From Pseudorhodoplanes sp. (GTDB lineage Bacteria; Pseudomonadota; Alphaproteobacteria; Rhizobiales; Xanthobacteraceae), in NCBI GenBank assembly GCA_022843165.1, contig JALHOD010000003.1:186001-250000 (forward strand): a stretch of 64,000 bases of DNA. Reading direction: 5' to 3'. A program made the translations under genes and the position numbers. The notes beneath the pieces were generated by a model. That model saw only the letters and a program-made list of their open reading frames with translations. It had not been told where the DNA came from and made no database searches. Below, in pieces: positions 40,677-49,212 of the stretch (the first letter of the stretch is position 1; the number at the start of each line of letters is the position of its first letter).

Positions 40677-41960
40677 ATGACCGGCGGCACCAGCGACAAG
40701 GGCACGGGCCCGAAGAAAGGGCCGTCGGGCAGCCGCCGGAGCGGGCCGACCATCGAACTGAAAGCGACCGAAGTGGCAAGTCAGCCGATTGCTCACGAAC
40801 CGCCTGTGGCTGCAGAGAAACCCGAGACCGTTGCGGCCGAGCGGGCGACACCCGAATCATCGCCGCCCCGGCCCGACACAGCGGCCGGCGGGGTGCCGCC
40901 GCGCGGGCCGGATCGCTTCGCGCAAAAAATATGGGGCCGGGTGCCCGGCGGATTGCCGTGGCCGCTGATCGGGGCGGGCGCTGTTGCCGCGATCGTGTTC
41001 TTTCTGCTGGGGCTCGCCGCCGCCAATCTGCTCGCCGGCCGCGCCGTCACCACCGACTCCGCGCCCGAGCGCAACCGGACGGCCGACGATCTGTCGCAGC
41101 GCATCGCCCGGCTTGAATCCGCGCTGGCTGTTCCTCGCGCGCCCGATGCCGGCTTGACCGGCCGCATCGCCGCCGCCGAAGCCGCTGCCAGGCTGGCGGC
41201 AGAGCAGGCCGCGGCGCAGCAGCGGCGCGCGGACGAATTGGCGGTGCTGGTGCGCGAAGCGCGCGCCCGTTCGGACAGCGCGCTCGCCGCCGCCGAAACG
41301 GCGCAAAAGGGGACGGGTGTTGCAACGTCCGATGTCGCGCGCGGCGATATCGACGCGCTGAATAATCGCATCGCGGCGCTCGAACAGGCGCTCAAGGCAA
41401 GCGAAGCCGAGCGCCGCAGCGCCGGCGTCGTTGACGATCGGAAGAGCGGGCTGGCGGTCGTGGCGTCGGTGCTGTCGATGGCCGTGGACCGCGGCGCATC
41501 CTTCACTGCTGAACTTGCGGCGGCGCGCGCGCTGGCGCCCGATGCCGGCGTTCTTGCGCCGCTCGAACCCTTTGCCGCCGCCGGCGTTCCGAGCGCGCAG
41601 GCGTTGTCGCGCGAACTCGCGGCCTTGACGCCTGCGCTGCTGAAGGCCGCGGGAAATGCCGCGCCGCAGGACGGCGGCATTCTGGACAAGCTGCAGGCCA
41701 ATGCGGAGCGGCTGGTTCGCATCCGCCCGGTCGGCGACGTGTCCGGCGATCGGCCAGCCGATGTCATCGCGCGCATCGAGGCGAAAGCGGCGCGCGCCGA
41801 TCTGGCCGGCGCCTTGCAGGATCTTTCAAAACTGCCTGCTCCGGTGCGTGCGCCCGCCGATCCGTGGATCAGGACAGCCGAAGCCCGCGCCGCCGCGCTC
41901 GCGGCGGCCCGGCAATTCTCGATGAATGCGCTTGCCGCCGTCGGCAAACCCAACATGTGA
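40677..41960 (+). CDS. Mitofilin-like inner-membrane protein (bacterial Mic60, COG4223)
   Basis: 427-residue protein with a disordered, Pro/Gly-rich cytoplasmic N-terminus (~1-90), one membrane helix (LPWPLIGAGAVAAIVFFLLGLAAANLL split across ~92-117), a long Ala/Glu/Arg-rich coiled coil (~135-250) and a C-terminal mitofilin-like helical domain. The place between hemD and the HemY-like gene is diagnostic for alphaproteobacterial Mic60, the relative of the mitochondrial cristae-shaping protein. In alphaproteobacteria it bends intracytoplasmic membranes and contacts outer-membrane proteins. AGGAG precedes the ATG by 8 bases. Confidence 0.85.
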   Translation: MTGGTSDKGTGPKKGPSGSRRSGPTIELKATEVASQPIAHEPPVAAEKPETVAAERATPESSPPRPDTAAGGVPPRGPDRFAQKIWGRVPGGLPWPLIGAGAVAAIVFFLLGLAAANLLAGRAVTTDSAPERNRTADDLSQRIARLESALAVPRAPDAGLTGRIAAAEAAARLAAEQAAAQQRRADELAVLVREARARSDSALAAAETAQKGTGVATSDVARGDIDALNNRIAALEQALKASEAERRSAGVVDDRKSGLAVVASVLSMAVDRGASFTAELAAARALAPDAGVLAPLEPFAAAGVPSAQALSRELAALTPALLKAAGNAAPQDGGILDKLQANAERLVRIRPVGDVSGDRPADVIARIEAKAARADLAGALQDLSKLPAPVRAPADPWIRTAEARAAALAAARQFSMNALAAVGKPNM

Positions 41961-41973
41961 GGCCTCTGCGCCG

Positions 41974-43533
41974 ATGATCCGCGTTGCATTTTATCTTGTC
42001 GTCGTCGGGCTGCTGGCGCTCGGCGTAGCCTGGTTCGCCGATCGTCCCGGCGAGGTCGCCGTCACCTGGCAGGGGCTGCGCATCGAAACCTCGGTGATGG
42101 TGGCGCTGGTCGCGCTCGCCGCCGTCGTGGTTTTGGCAATTCTGGCGTGGTCGATCCTGCGCGGACTTTTCCGCTCGCCGCGGCAGTTCTCCGAATTCTG
42201 GCGCCGCCGCCGCGTGGGACAGGGCCATCTTGCGATCACCAAAGGCCTGCTGGCGATCGGCGCCGGCGATGCCGGGCAGGCGCGCAAATATGCCGGCGAG
42301 GCCAAACGCCTGGCGTCGGACGAGCCGCTGACGCTGCTGCTGGGCGCGCAGGCGGCGCAATTGTCGGGCGACCGTAACGCGGCGGAGCGCAGTTTCCGCA
42401 AGATGACGGAATTTGACGACACGCGCCTGCTCGGCCTGCGCGGCCTGTATGTCGAGGCCCAGCGCCGCGACGATGTCGCCGGCGCACGGCTTTATGCGGA
42501 AGAGGCGGCGCGGCTGCAGCCGGCCTTGCCGTGGGCCGGGCAGGCGGTGCTGCAATTCCGGTGCGCGGCGGGTGACTGGGCGGGCGCGCTCGACGTCATC
42601 GAGCGCAACCGAAGCAGCGGCGCCATCGACAAGGAAACCTATCGCCGCCAGCGCGCCGTGCTGCTCACCGGTCAGGCGCTCGCGGCGGAAGACGCCGATC
42701 GCGATCTGGCGAAAGACGCGGTGCTGGAAGCGGTCAGGCTCGCGCCCGATCTGGTGCCGGCGGTCGCGCTCGCCGCGCGCTTTCTGTCCGAGTCGGGCGA
42801 TATCCGCAAAGCCTCGCGGCTGATCGAGAAGGCATGGGACGCTCATCCGCATCCCGATCTTGCGGACGCCTACGTCCATGTGCGGCTCGGGGATTCGGCG
42901 CGCGAGCGGCTGGCGCGCGCAAAACGGCTGAATGAAAAATCGGCCGCTCATATCGACGGCGCCATCGCGCTGGCGCGCGCCGCCATCGATGCGCGCGAGT
43001 TCATGCAGGCGCGGCAGGCCTTGTTTCCCTATCTCGACCGGCCGACACAGCGCCTCGCCGTGCTGATGGCGAATCTCGAACAGGCCGAATTCGGCGACGA
43101 AGGCCGCGCCCGCGAATGGATGGCGCGCGCGGTGCGCGCCGCGCGCGATCCGGCCTGGACGGCGGACGGTTTTGTCTCGGAGCGCTGGATGCCGGTCTCG
43201 CCGGTCAGCGGCCGTCTCGACGCATTCGAGTGGAAGGTGCCGCTGGCCGAGATCGCGCATCAGGAGCCCGCGCTGGATCTTGCGCAGGACGCTCCCATGC
43301 TGGTGGAAGAGAAGCCCGTTCCCGCTCCGCCGGCGCCGAAGCCGGAAGCCGCGCCGGTCGTTGCCGCCAAGGCGCCGCGGGTCTCGCGCGCGCCCATGGT
43401 TCCCGCCGCCGATATTATCGTGCCGCAGGTGCATGTGCCGGACGACCCGGGTCCGGACCCCGATCCGGAGCGCGATCCGCGGCCGGAGCCGACCAGCCCG
43501 GTTTCGGGCTGGCGGCGGCTGTTTTCCTGGTAG
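41974..43533 (+). CDS. HemY N-terminal domain, TPR-like membrane protein (COG3898)
   Basis: 519-residue protein with two N-terminal membrane helices (~4-20 and ~42-62) and a HemY_N domain, then a long array of alpha-helical TPR-like repeats (~90-420). It ends in a Pro-rich, acidic tail. It is the partner gene of mitofilin in alphaproteobacterial hem loci; despite the name it is not protoporphyrinogen oxidase. ATG at 41974 (MIRVAFYLVVVG) begins 13 bases after the mitofilin stop. The exact function in heme synthesis or membrane organisation is unresolved. Confidence 0.88.
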   Translation: MIRVAFYLVVVGLLALGVAWFADRPGEVAVTWQGLRIETSVMVALVALAAVVVLAILAWSILRGLFRSPRQFSEFWRRRRVGQGHLAITKGLLAIGAGDAGQARKYAGEAKRLASDEPLTLLLGAQAAQLSGDRNAAERSFRKMTEFDDTRLLGLRGLYVEAQRRDDVAGARLYAEEAARLQPALPWAGQAVLQFRCAAGDWAGALDVIERNRSSGAIDKETYRRQRAVLLTGQALAAEDADRDLAKDAVLEAVRLAPDLVPAVALAARFLSESGDIRKASRLIEKAWDAHPHPDLADAYVHVRLGDSARERLARAKRLNEKSAAHIDGAIALARAAIDAREFMQARQALFPYLDRPTQRLAVLMANLEQAEFGDEGRAREWMARAVRAARDPAWTADGFVSERWMPVSPVSGRLDAFEWKVPLAEIAHQEPALDLAQDAPMLVEEKPVPAPPAPKPEAAPVVAAKAPRVSRAPMVPAADIIVPQVHVPDDPGPDPDPERDPRPEPTSPVSGWRRLFSW

Positions 43534-43607
43534 CGCCGGTTTCGGGGCTCGCTTGCCAAGGCGGGTTCGGCCCGGTATCAGGGGCGACTTCTCGGCATCG
43601 GCGTTGG

Positions 43608-43683
43608 GCCGCAATAGCTCAGTTGGTAGAGCACATCATTCGTAATGATGGGGTCGGGGGTTCGAATCCCTCTTGCGGCACCA
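43608..43683 (+). tRNA. tRNA-Thr (anticodon CGT)
   Basis: 76 bases with CCA encoded. The acceptor GCCGCAA pairs with TTGCGGC, D-arm ATAGCTCAGTTGGTAGAGC, anticodon stem CATCA/TGATG with loop TTCGTAA giving CGT (reads ACG), and T-arm GGGGGTTCGAATCCCTC. No integrase gene or repeated 3' end is visible around it. Confidence 0.97.
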
Positions 43684-43704
43684 TTTCGATCGGCCGGCCG
43701 GCAC

Positions 43705-45360
43705 TCACGCCGCTTTTTTGTCCGCCTTCGGATCGATCAGTTCCTTGAGCGGCGCTTCCAGTTCGTAGTGAAAGCCCTGGCTGTCGTAGCTCACCGTGCT
43801 GCGGCCGGCGACGTCGCGCGGGGCAATGCGGCGCACCAGCAATTCGCCGAAGCCGCGCCGGGTCGGCGCGCTGACGGCCGGTCCGCCGGTCTCCTGCCAG
43901 GTCAGGCGGAACAGCGGCTCCTCCGCGGAATGATCGATGACCCAGCTCAGAAGCACCTTGCCTTGCGGCACCGACAGCGCGCCATGCTTGGCCGCATTGG
44001 TGGCGAGTTCGTAAAGCAAGAGGGCGAAGGTCTGTCCGGCGCGCGGCCGCAGGGCGATGTCGGGGCCGCTGACGTTTATCCGTTCCGAGAACGGGATGAT
44101 GTCTTCCGAAATCAGCTGACGCAGATTGACGCTCCGCCAGTCGGCGGCGGTCAGCAGCGTCATCGCGTTGGCCAAGGCCTGCAACCGGCCCTCGCAGGTC
44201 TTCTGCACGTCGGCCAGGCTATAGCCTGACGTGAAACTGAGCCTCACCACGGCCTGCGCCACCGTCATCACGTTCCTGACACGATGGTTCAGTTCGTGAA
44301 TCAGGATCTTGAGGCGATCTTCCGCCGAGCGCCGCGATGCGACTTCCTGCGATAGTTTTGTCGCGCGGCTGGCCATGAATCCCAGCAGCAGGACCGCGGC
44401 GCCGGTCAGGCAGAAGCCGGCCGCCGCGATCCAGACGCCATGCACCAGGCCTTCGTGCGCCAGATCGCGCGGGACGGAATAGACGAATCTGAATTCCTGC
44501 CCGGCAAAGCCGATCTTGCGTTCGATGATGGTCGCGTTCCGATCGCTTGTCTGCGATCCGGTCGAGGCGCTGCGCGATGGGTTCTCAAGCAACACGCCCT
44601 TGGCATCCGGCGCGAAGACGCGGACGTGAAAGTTGTTGCCGGACTTTCTTGCATCCAGCGCGCTGCGAAAAAATTCGTCGACCTTGTAGCCGAATCCGAT
44701 GGCGCCGAGAAAGCCGCCGTCAGCTCCGAACACCGGAGCGAAAATCAGCAACGCGCTGGCATCGGCATCCTGCACCAGCCCGGTCGAAATGGTTCGCGCC
44801 AGCGTGCGGGTTTCGCGGGCCTGCTGAATGGCAGCGAGCCGGTTGGGAAAATCGCCGGCATCGACGCCGACGATCCAGCGTGTCTGATCGGGCACGACGT
44901 CGACAATCGGGTATAGCGGTCGGTTCAGGTCATTGAGCGGCAGCGGCTTGCGGTCGGCCCCGCGCAACACGGGGCTTTCGATACCCGATGCCGCCATGGA
45001 CCTGAGGACGTCGTCGATCTGCGCAGGCGCGATCTCGGGCAGCCATCCCACGGCTGTCACGTCCGGCGCCAGTGCGAGGATTTTTGCGCCGAATTGTTTC
45101 AGCGGCCGTGGCGCCGACAGCGCCGGAGGATTGAACAAGGCGGCCACGGTGGTCGCGAGATTCTCCCGTGTGGCGAGATGGTCGGTGACGGTTCCGAAAT
45201 CTCCGTCCACCGTTTCCCCGATCCGCAGTCTTTCGATGGCCCGGTATTGCTGCGCTTCGACATGGGCCATGAACAGCGAGAGCGCCACCCCGCCGATCGC
45301 CAGCACGGCCAGAATGCCTTTCGGCACCGTCGTCAATGCGGACATATTGCGCGAATTCAT
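43705..45360 (-). CDS. HWE-family sensor histidine kinase with CHASE-type sensor
   Basis: 551-residue membrane kinase. A first membrane helix (~15-33), a ~270-residue periplasmic region resembling a CHASE sensor (~60-250), a second helix (~308-330), then the transmitter. The phosphoacceptor is His355 in HELNHRVRNVM. The N-box is YELATNAAKHGAL and the WxE of the HWE family appears as LTWQETGG, followed by GFGELLVRR. HWE kinases are common in Rhizobiales, often feeding the general stress response. No response regulator is adjacent. It is convergent with tRNA-Thr. Confidence 0.88.
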   Translation of the reverse strand: MNSRNMSALTTVPKGILAVLAIGGVALSLFMAHVEAQQYRAIERLRIGETVDGDFGTVTDHLATRENLATTVAALFNPPALSAPRPLKQFGAKILALAPDVTAVGWLPEIAPAQIDDVLRSMAASGIESPVLRGADRKPLPLNDLNRPLYPIVDVVPDQTRWIVGVDAGDFPNRLAAIQQARETRTLARTISTGLVQDADASALLIFAPVFGADGGFLGAIGFGYKVDEFFRSALDARKSGNNFHVRVFAPDAKGVLLENPSRSASTGSQTSDRNATIIERKIGFAGQEFRFVYSVPRDLAHEGLVHGVWIAAAGFCLTGAAVLLLGFMASRATKLSQEVASRRSAEDRLKILIHELNHRVRNVMTVAQAVVRLSFTSGYSLADVQKTCEGRLQALANAMTLLTAADWRSVNLRQLISEDIIPFSERINVSGPDIALRPRAGQTFALLLYELATNAAKHGALSVPQGKVLLSWVIDHSAEEPLFRLTWQETGGPAVSAPTRRGFGELLVRRIAPRDVAGRSTVSYDSQGFHYELEAPLKELIDPKADKKAA

Positions 45361-45512
45361 GCAGGGCGGCTCACAGCGCGTTCAGGGTGATACCCACCCA
45401 ATATGTTCAAATTGGTCAATAGCGCTGGTTGCGGAATCGCGGTGCGGGAACCGCGGAGCCTAAACGGTATTGAATGCAGATGGCATCACATGCGCGCGCA
45501 TTCACGGATACG

Positions 45513-46358
45513 TCAGACGACCAGGGCCGCGCCCGATCCTACCAGGATCGCGGCCACCACCTGCCGGAACCGGGTTTCGTCGAGCCGCCCGTAGATGTGC
45601 CATCCGCACCACGCGCCCGCGAGCAAGGCGGGCAGGGCCGCGATCAACAGCAGCACACCCATGCGATTGAGCGCCACGAAGCCGACCAGCAGCAGCGTCG
45701 TGACATGACCGAACAGGATGAAGGGCTGATACACGCCGCGCGCAATGTCCTTCGGCCAGCCTTTCAATTGCGCCCAGATCGCCGGCAAGACCCCGGAATA
45801 GCCGCCGATGCCGCCCATGATGCCGCCGGCAAAGCCGATGCCAACATCGGCCATCCGCCCGCCCTTTCGGATCACCGGCAGGCGCGGCGTCACCAGTGCA
45901 TAAATTCCGTAGATGGCCAGAAACGCGCCGATCCCGGTCTTGAGAATCGCGGCATTGCCATGGGTCAGAATATAGACCCCGAGCGGAATCCCGATCAGCC
46001 CGCCCGCGATGAAGGGCCACAGGCGGCTCGCCGCAATGCCTTTGCGTGCCGGCCAGATCAGTCCGACATGCAGGATGGTGCCGCAGGCCACCACCAGAAA
46101 CGTCGCATAGACGGGTTCCAGCTTGTGCAGCCAGATCGACGACGCCACCACGCCGAACGCAAATCCGGCGCCGCCTGCGGCCAGCGCCCCGACAAACGCG
46201 CCCAGCCAGAGATTGGCGAGCGTGGAAAAGCTCAGGACCGCGGCCAGCGCGGGATCGTCCAGCATCGCGCGCATCAGTCCGGGTTGCGGGGAAGATTCAT
46301 TGCCCACCATATTGTGGCAATTGCCGTATTCGGGCAATGATTCCGTCGGCGTTGTCAT
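45513..46358 (-). CDS. TauE/SafE-family sulfite/anion exporter-like permease
   Basis: 281-residue integral membrane protein with about eight hydrophobic helices. The family repeat shows as LGAFVGALAAGGAGFAFG in the first half and FAGGIMGGIGGYSGVLPAIW in the second, the two Gly-rich re-entrant segments. TauE/SafE proteins move small anions such as sulfite, sulfoacetate or formate-like compounds; the substrate here is unknown. The N-terminus is about 25 residues longer than the first helix needs, so ATG at residue 17 or 29 could be the true start. It is divergent from the hydroxyacid dehydrogenase at 46386. Confidence 0.88.
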   Translation of the reverse strand: MTTPTESLPEYGNCHNMVGNESSPQPGLMRAMLDDPALAAVLSFSTLANLWLGAFVGALAAGGAGFAFGVVASSIWLHKLEPVYATFLVVACGTILHVGLIWPARKGIAASRLWPFIAGGLIGIPLGVYILTHGNAAILKTGIGAFLAIYGIYALVTPRLPVIRKGGRMADVGIGFAGGIMGGIGGYSGVLPAIWAQLKGWPKDIARGVYQPFILFGHVTTLLLVGFVALNRMGVLLLIAALPALLAGAWCGWHIYGRLDETRFRQVVAAILVGSGAALVV

Positions 46359-46385
46359 GGTCTATTCGCGCCGCGTCGAGGGAAA

Positions 46386-47330
46386 ATGAGCACTATCGTC
46401 ATCACCGAAATCATGGGCCAGGACGCGATCGACGAACTCCTCGCCGGCTTCGACATTCACTACGACAAGACATTGGTCGATCATCCCGACCGGATTCCAC
46501 CTTTGCTCGGGGATGCCCGCGCCCTCATCGTGCGCAACAGGACGCAGGTGACCAAGGCCGTTCTCGAGGCGGGGCCGAAACTTGAATGCATCGGACGCCT
46601 TGGGGTCGGCCTCGACAATATCGATCTCGATGCGTGCAAGACGCGCGGCATCACGGTCTATCCCGCGACCGGGTGCAACGAGGTGTCGGTCGCCGAATAT
46701 GTGATGGGCGCCATGCTGGTGCTGATGCGCAAGGGGGTCTATTCGGCCAACGACAGCACGCTCGCCGGCAAATGGCTGCGCAATGAGCTGATGGGGACCG
46801 AACTCGCGGGCAAGCAGCTCGGCCTGATCGGCTATGGCAACAATGCGCGCCGCACGGCGGCGCGCGCGCTCGCCTTCGACATGAATGTCGTGGCTTACGA
46901 TCCCCTGGTGCCGGCCAACGATCCGGCCTGGACCCACAGGATCGGCGTGGTCACCAAAGCCGACCTCGACCCGCTGATCGCGACCTCCGACGTGATCTCG
47001 CTGCATCTGCCGTTCATGCCGCAGACCAGGAACCTGATCGACGCCAAGGCGTTTGCGCGCATGAAGCGCGGCGCTATTTTGATCAATCCGGCGCGCGGCG
47101 GCATCGTGGATGAACCCGCGCTGGTCGAGGCGCTGAAATCCGGCCAGCTCGGCGGCGCGGCGCTCGACGTTTTCGTTGACGAACCACTGTCGGCCGAGAC
47201 CGCTGCGCCGTTCCGGGACGTGCCGAACCTGCTGCTGTCGCCGCATGTCGCCGGGGTGACGTTCGAATCCAACGACCGGACCAATCGCATCACCGCGGAG
47301 AATGTCCGGAGGCATCTGACGAAAGTGTGA
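46386..47330 (+). CDS. D-2-hydroxyacid dehydrogenase (phosphoglycerate/sulfolactate dehydrogenase-like)
   Basis: 314-residue NAD-dependent dehydrogenase. The catalytic set is visible: Arg in NPARGGIVDEPAL, Glu in DVFVDEPL and His in LLSPHVAGVTFES. The dinucleotide loop reads GLIGYGNNAR, where the third Gly of GxGxxG is Ala, an unusual change. IGRLGVGLDNIDL and TGCNEVSVAEY place it among SerA-like enzymes, nearest in style to sulfolactate/phenyllactate types. Its neighbours are the NMT1-type ABC importer (starts 68 bases downstream) and, divergently, a TauE/SafE permease; co-function is inference. Confidence 0.88.
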   Translation: MSTIVITEIMGQDAIDELLAGFDIHYDKTLVDHPDRIPPLLGDARALIVRNRTQVTKAVLEAGPKLECIGRLGVGLDNIDLDACKTRGITVYPATGCNEVSVAEYVMGAMLVLMRKGVYSANDSTLAGKWLRNELMGTELAGKQLGLIGYGNNARRTAARALAFDMNVVAYDPLVPANDPAWTHRIGVVTKADLDPLIATSDVISLHLPFMPQTRNLIDAKAFARMKRGAILINPARGGIVDEPALVEALKSGQLGGAALDVFVDEPLSAETAAPFRDVPNLLLSPHVAGVTFESNDRTNRITAENVRRHLTKV

Positions 47331-47398
47331 GGGCGCTGGGCATGGGCGTCCGGCTTGCCTATTGTTCGAATCGCCGGACCACAGCACGGGATCGCAAC

Positions 47399-48412
47399 AT
47401 GTTTTTCCGCTTCATCCGCCATGCCGGCCTTCTGCTGACCGCGAGCGCGCTGTCCGGCGCGGCGCCGGCGCAAGCGCTGGACAAGGTTTCCTTCGGCACC
47501 AACTGGGTCGCGCAAGCCGAACACGGCGGTTTCTATCAGGCGGTGGCGGACGGGACTTACAGAAAATACGACCTTGATGTCAGGATCGTGCCGGGCGGGC
47601 CCAACGTGAACAACCGCATCCTGCTGCCGGTCGGCAAGATCGACTTCTTCATGAGCGCCAACACGCTGCAGTCGTTCGACGCCGTCGAACAGAAGATCCC
47701 GACGCTGGCGATCGCGGCGATGTTCCAGAAGGACCCGCAGGTTCTGCTGGCGCATCCCGACCAGGGCATCGAGAAATTCGAGGATCTGAAGACGCTCACG
47801 CTGTTCATCTCCAAGGAAGGCCTGGCCGGCTATTATCAGTGGATGAAGAGGGATTTCGGTTTCACCGACAAGCAGGTGAAGCCTTACACCTTCAACGCGC
47901 AGCCTTTCCTCGCCGACAAGCGCAGCGCCATGCAGGGTTATGTCACCTCCGAGCCCTACGCGGTGGAGACGCAGGGCAAGTTCAAGCCGAAAATCTTTCT
48001 GCTCGCCGATCAGGGTTTCAACACCTATTCGACCCTGATCGAGACGCGGCGCGATCTGGTCGAGAACAAACCCGATCTGGTGCAGCGTTTTGTCGACGCC
48101 TCGATCATCGGATGGGCCAATTATCTCTACGGCGACAACAGGGCGGCGAACGCGATGATCAGGCGGGACAATCCGGAAATGGACGACGCCCGCATCGCCT
48201 ATTCGATCGCCAAGATGAAGGAATTCGGTATCGTCGATTCCGGCGATGCGCAGAAGCTCGGCATCGGCGCGATGACCGATGCACGCATGAAGGATTTCTT
48301 CGACAAGATGGTGCGCGCCGGAATCGTCAAGCCGAGTGTCGACTACAAGGCATCCTACACGCTGCGGTTTGTGAACAAGGGCGTCGGCGTCAATCTGCGG
48401 CCGAAGCAATAG
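47399..48412 (+). CDS. ABC transporter substrate-binding protein, NMT1/THI5-like
   Basis: 337-residue periplasmic protein. The signal peptide ends at APAQA and the mature chain starts LDKVSFGTNWVAQAEHGGFYQAVADG, the NMT1/THI5 N-terminal signature. Such proteins bind pyrimidine precursors, riboflavin-like compounds, sulfonates or taurine; the ligand is not predictable here. ATG at 47399 is chosen because the signal peptide then lies at the very N-terminus. No TPP or FMN riboswitch is visible in the 68 bases upstream. ATPase and permease genes follow directly. Confidence 0.9.
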   Translation: MFFRFIRHAGLLLTASALSGAAPAQALDKVSFGTNWVAQAEHGGFYQAVADGTYRKYDLDVRIVPGGPNVNNRILLPVGKIDFFMSANTLQSFDAVEQKIPTLAIAAMFQKDPQVLLAHPDQGIEKFEDLKTLTLFISKEGLAGYYQWMKRDFGFTDKQVKPYTFNAQPFLADKRSAMQGYVTSEPYAVETQGKFKPKIFLLADQGFNTYSTLIETRRDLVENKPDLVQRFVDASIIGWANYLYGDNRAANAMIRRDNPEMDDARIAYSIAKMKEFGIVDSGDAQKLGIGAMTDARMKDFFDKMVRAGIVKPSVDYKASYTLRFVNKGVGVNLRPKQ

Positions 48413-48423
48413 GCCCTGTCCCG

Positions 48424-49212
48424 ATGCCGGATCGCAGCGCCGCGCAGCCCCCGATCGTCAGCCTGCGGGACGTCGGCAAGCGGTTCGGCAACGGCGTGGT
48501 TGCGCTGACGCAGACGAGTTTCGATGTCCGCCGGCGGGAATTCGTCTCGCTTCTGGGGCCTTCCGGCTGCGGCAAGTCGACCGCCTTGCGGATCATGGCC
48601 GGCCTGAGCGAACCGACCGCGGGCGATGTGGTCTGGCGCGACGGCGGGGACAGGGCGCCGGGCTCCATCGGCTTTGTGTTCCAGGAACCGACGCTGATGC
48701 CCTGGGCCACGGTCGCTGCCAACGTGTATCTGCCGCTGAAACTGACCGGCATGGCTTTTGACAGGGCGCAGCCGCAGATCGCGCTGGCGCTTCAGCGCGT
48801 CGGACTGCCCGATTTTGCCGGCGCCTATCCGCGCCAATTGTCCGGCGGCATGAAGATGCGGGCGTCGATCGCGCGCGCGCTGGTCACCCGGCCGCAATTG
48901 CTGTTGATGGACGAGCCGTTTGCGGCGCTGGATGAGATCACCCGCTTCCGGCTCAACAACGATCTGCTGGCGCTGTGGCAGGCCACGGACCAGACCGTGG
49001 TGTTCGTCACCCATTCGGTGTTCGAGTCGGTGTTTCTGTCCAGCCGCGTTCTGGTGATGACGGCGCGGCCGGGCCGGATATTTGCCGAAATCGAGATCGA
49101 TGCGCCCTACCCGCGCGCGGAATCCTTCCGCACGTCCTCCGAATATGCCGCGCTGTGCCGGCGGGTTTCCGAGGCGCTGGCGCGCGCGATGTCGGCGGAG
49201 GCGGCAGCATGA
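48424..49212 (+). CDS. ABC transporter ATP-binding protein (nitrate/sulfonate/taurine type)
   Basis: 262-residue nucleotide-binding subunit. Walker A is GPSGCGKST, the Q-loop is FVFQEPTLMPW, the signature is LSGGMKMR (Met-Lys for the usual Gln-Arg, as in SsuB/TauB-like proteins), Walker B is LLLMDEPFAALDE and the switch histidine is in VTHSV. It starts 11 bases after the binding protein and its stop overlaps the permease start as ATGA. Confidence 0.95.
   Translation: MPDRSAAQPPIVSLRDVGKRFGNGVVALTQTSFDVRRREFVSLLGPSGCGKSTALRIMAGLSEPTAGDVVWRDGGDRAPGSIGFVFQEPTLMPWATVAANVYLPLKLTGMAFDRAQPQIALALQRVGLPDFAGAYPRQLSGGMKMRASIARALVTRPQLLLMDEPFAALDEITRFRLNNDLLALWQATDQTVVFVTHSVFESVFLSSRVLVMTARPGRIFAEIEIDAPYPRAESFRTSSEYAALCRRVSEALARAMSAEAAA

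Noticed and set aside
41869..43614. 581-codon ORF antisense to the HemY-like gene
   Set aside because: No domain, Arg-rich shadow composition, and it lies opposite a gene with clear membrane helices and conserved neighbours.
43608..43683. tRNA-Thr as a possible integration site for a genomic island
   Set aside because: No integrase, no repeated tRNA 3' end and no composition change on either side.
47331..47398. Possible thiamine (TPP) riboswitch ahead of the NMT1/THI5-like binding protein
   Set aside because: The 68-base gap lacks the conserved CTGAGA and ACCTGATCTGG-like blocks and is too short.
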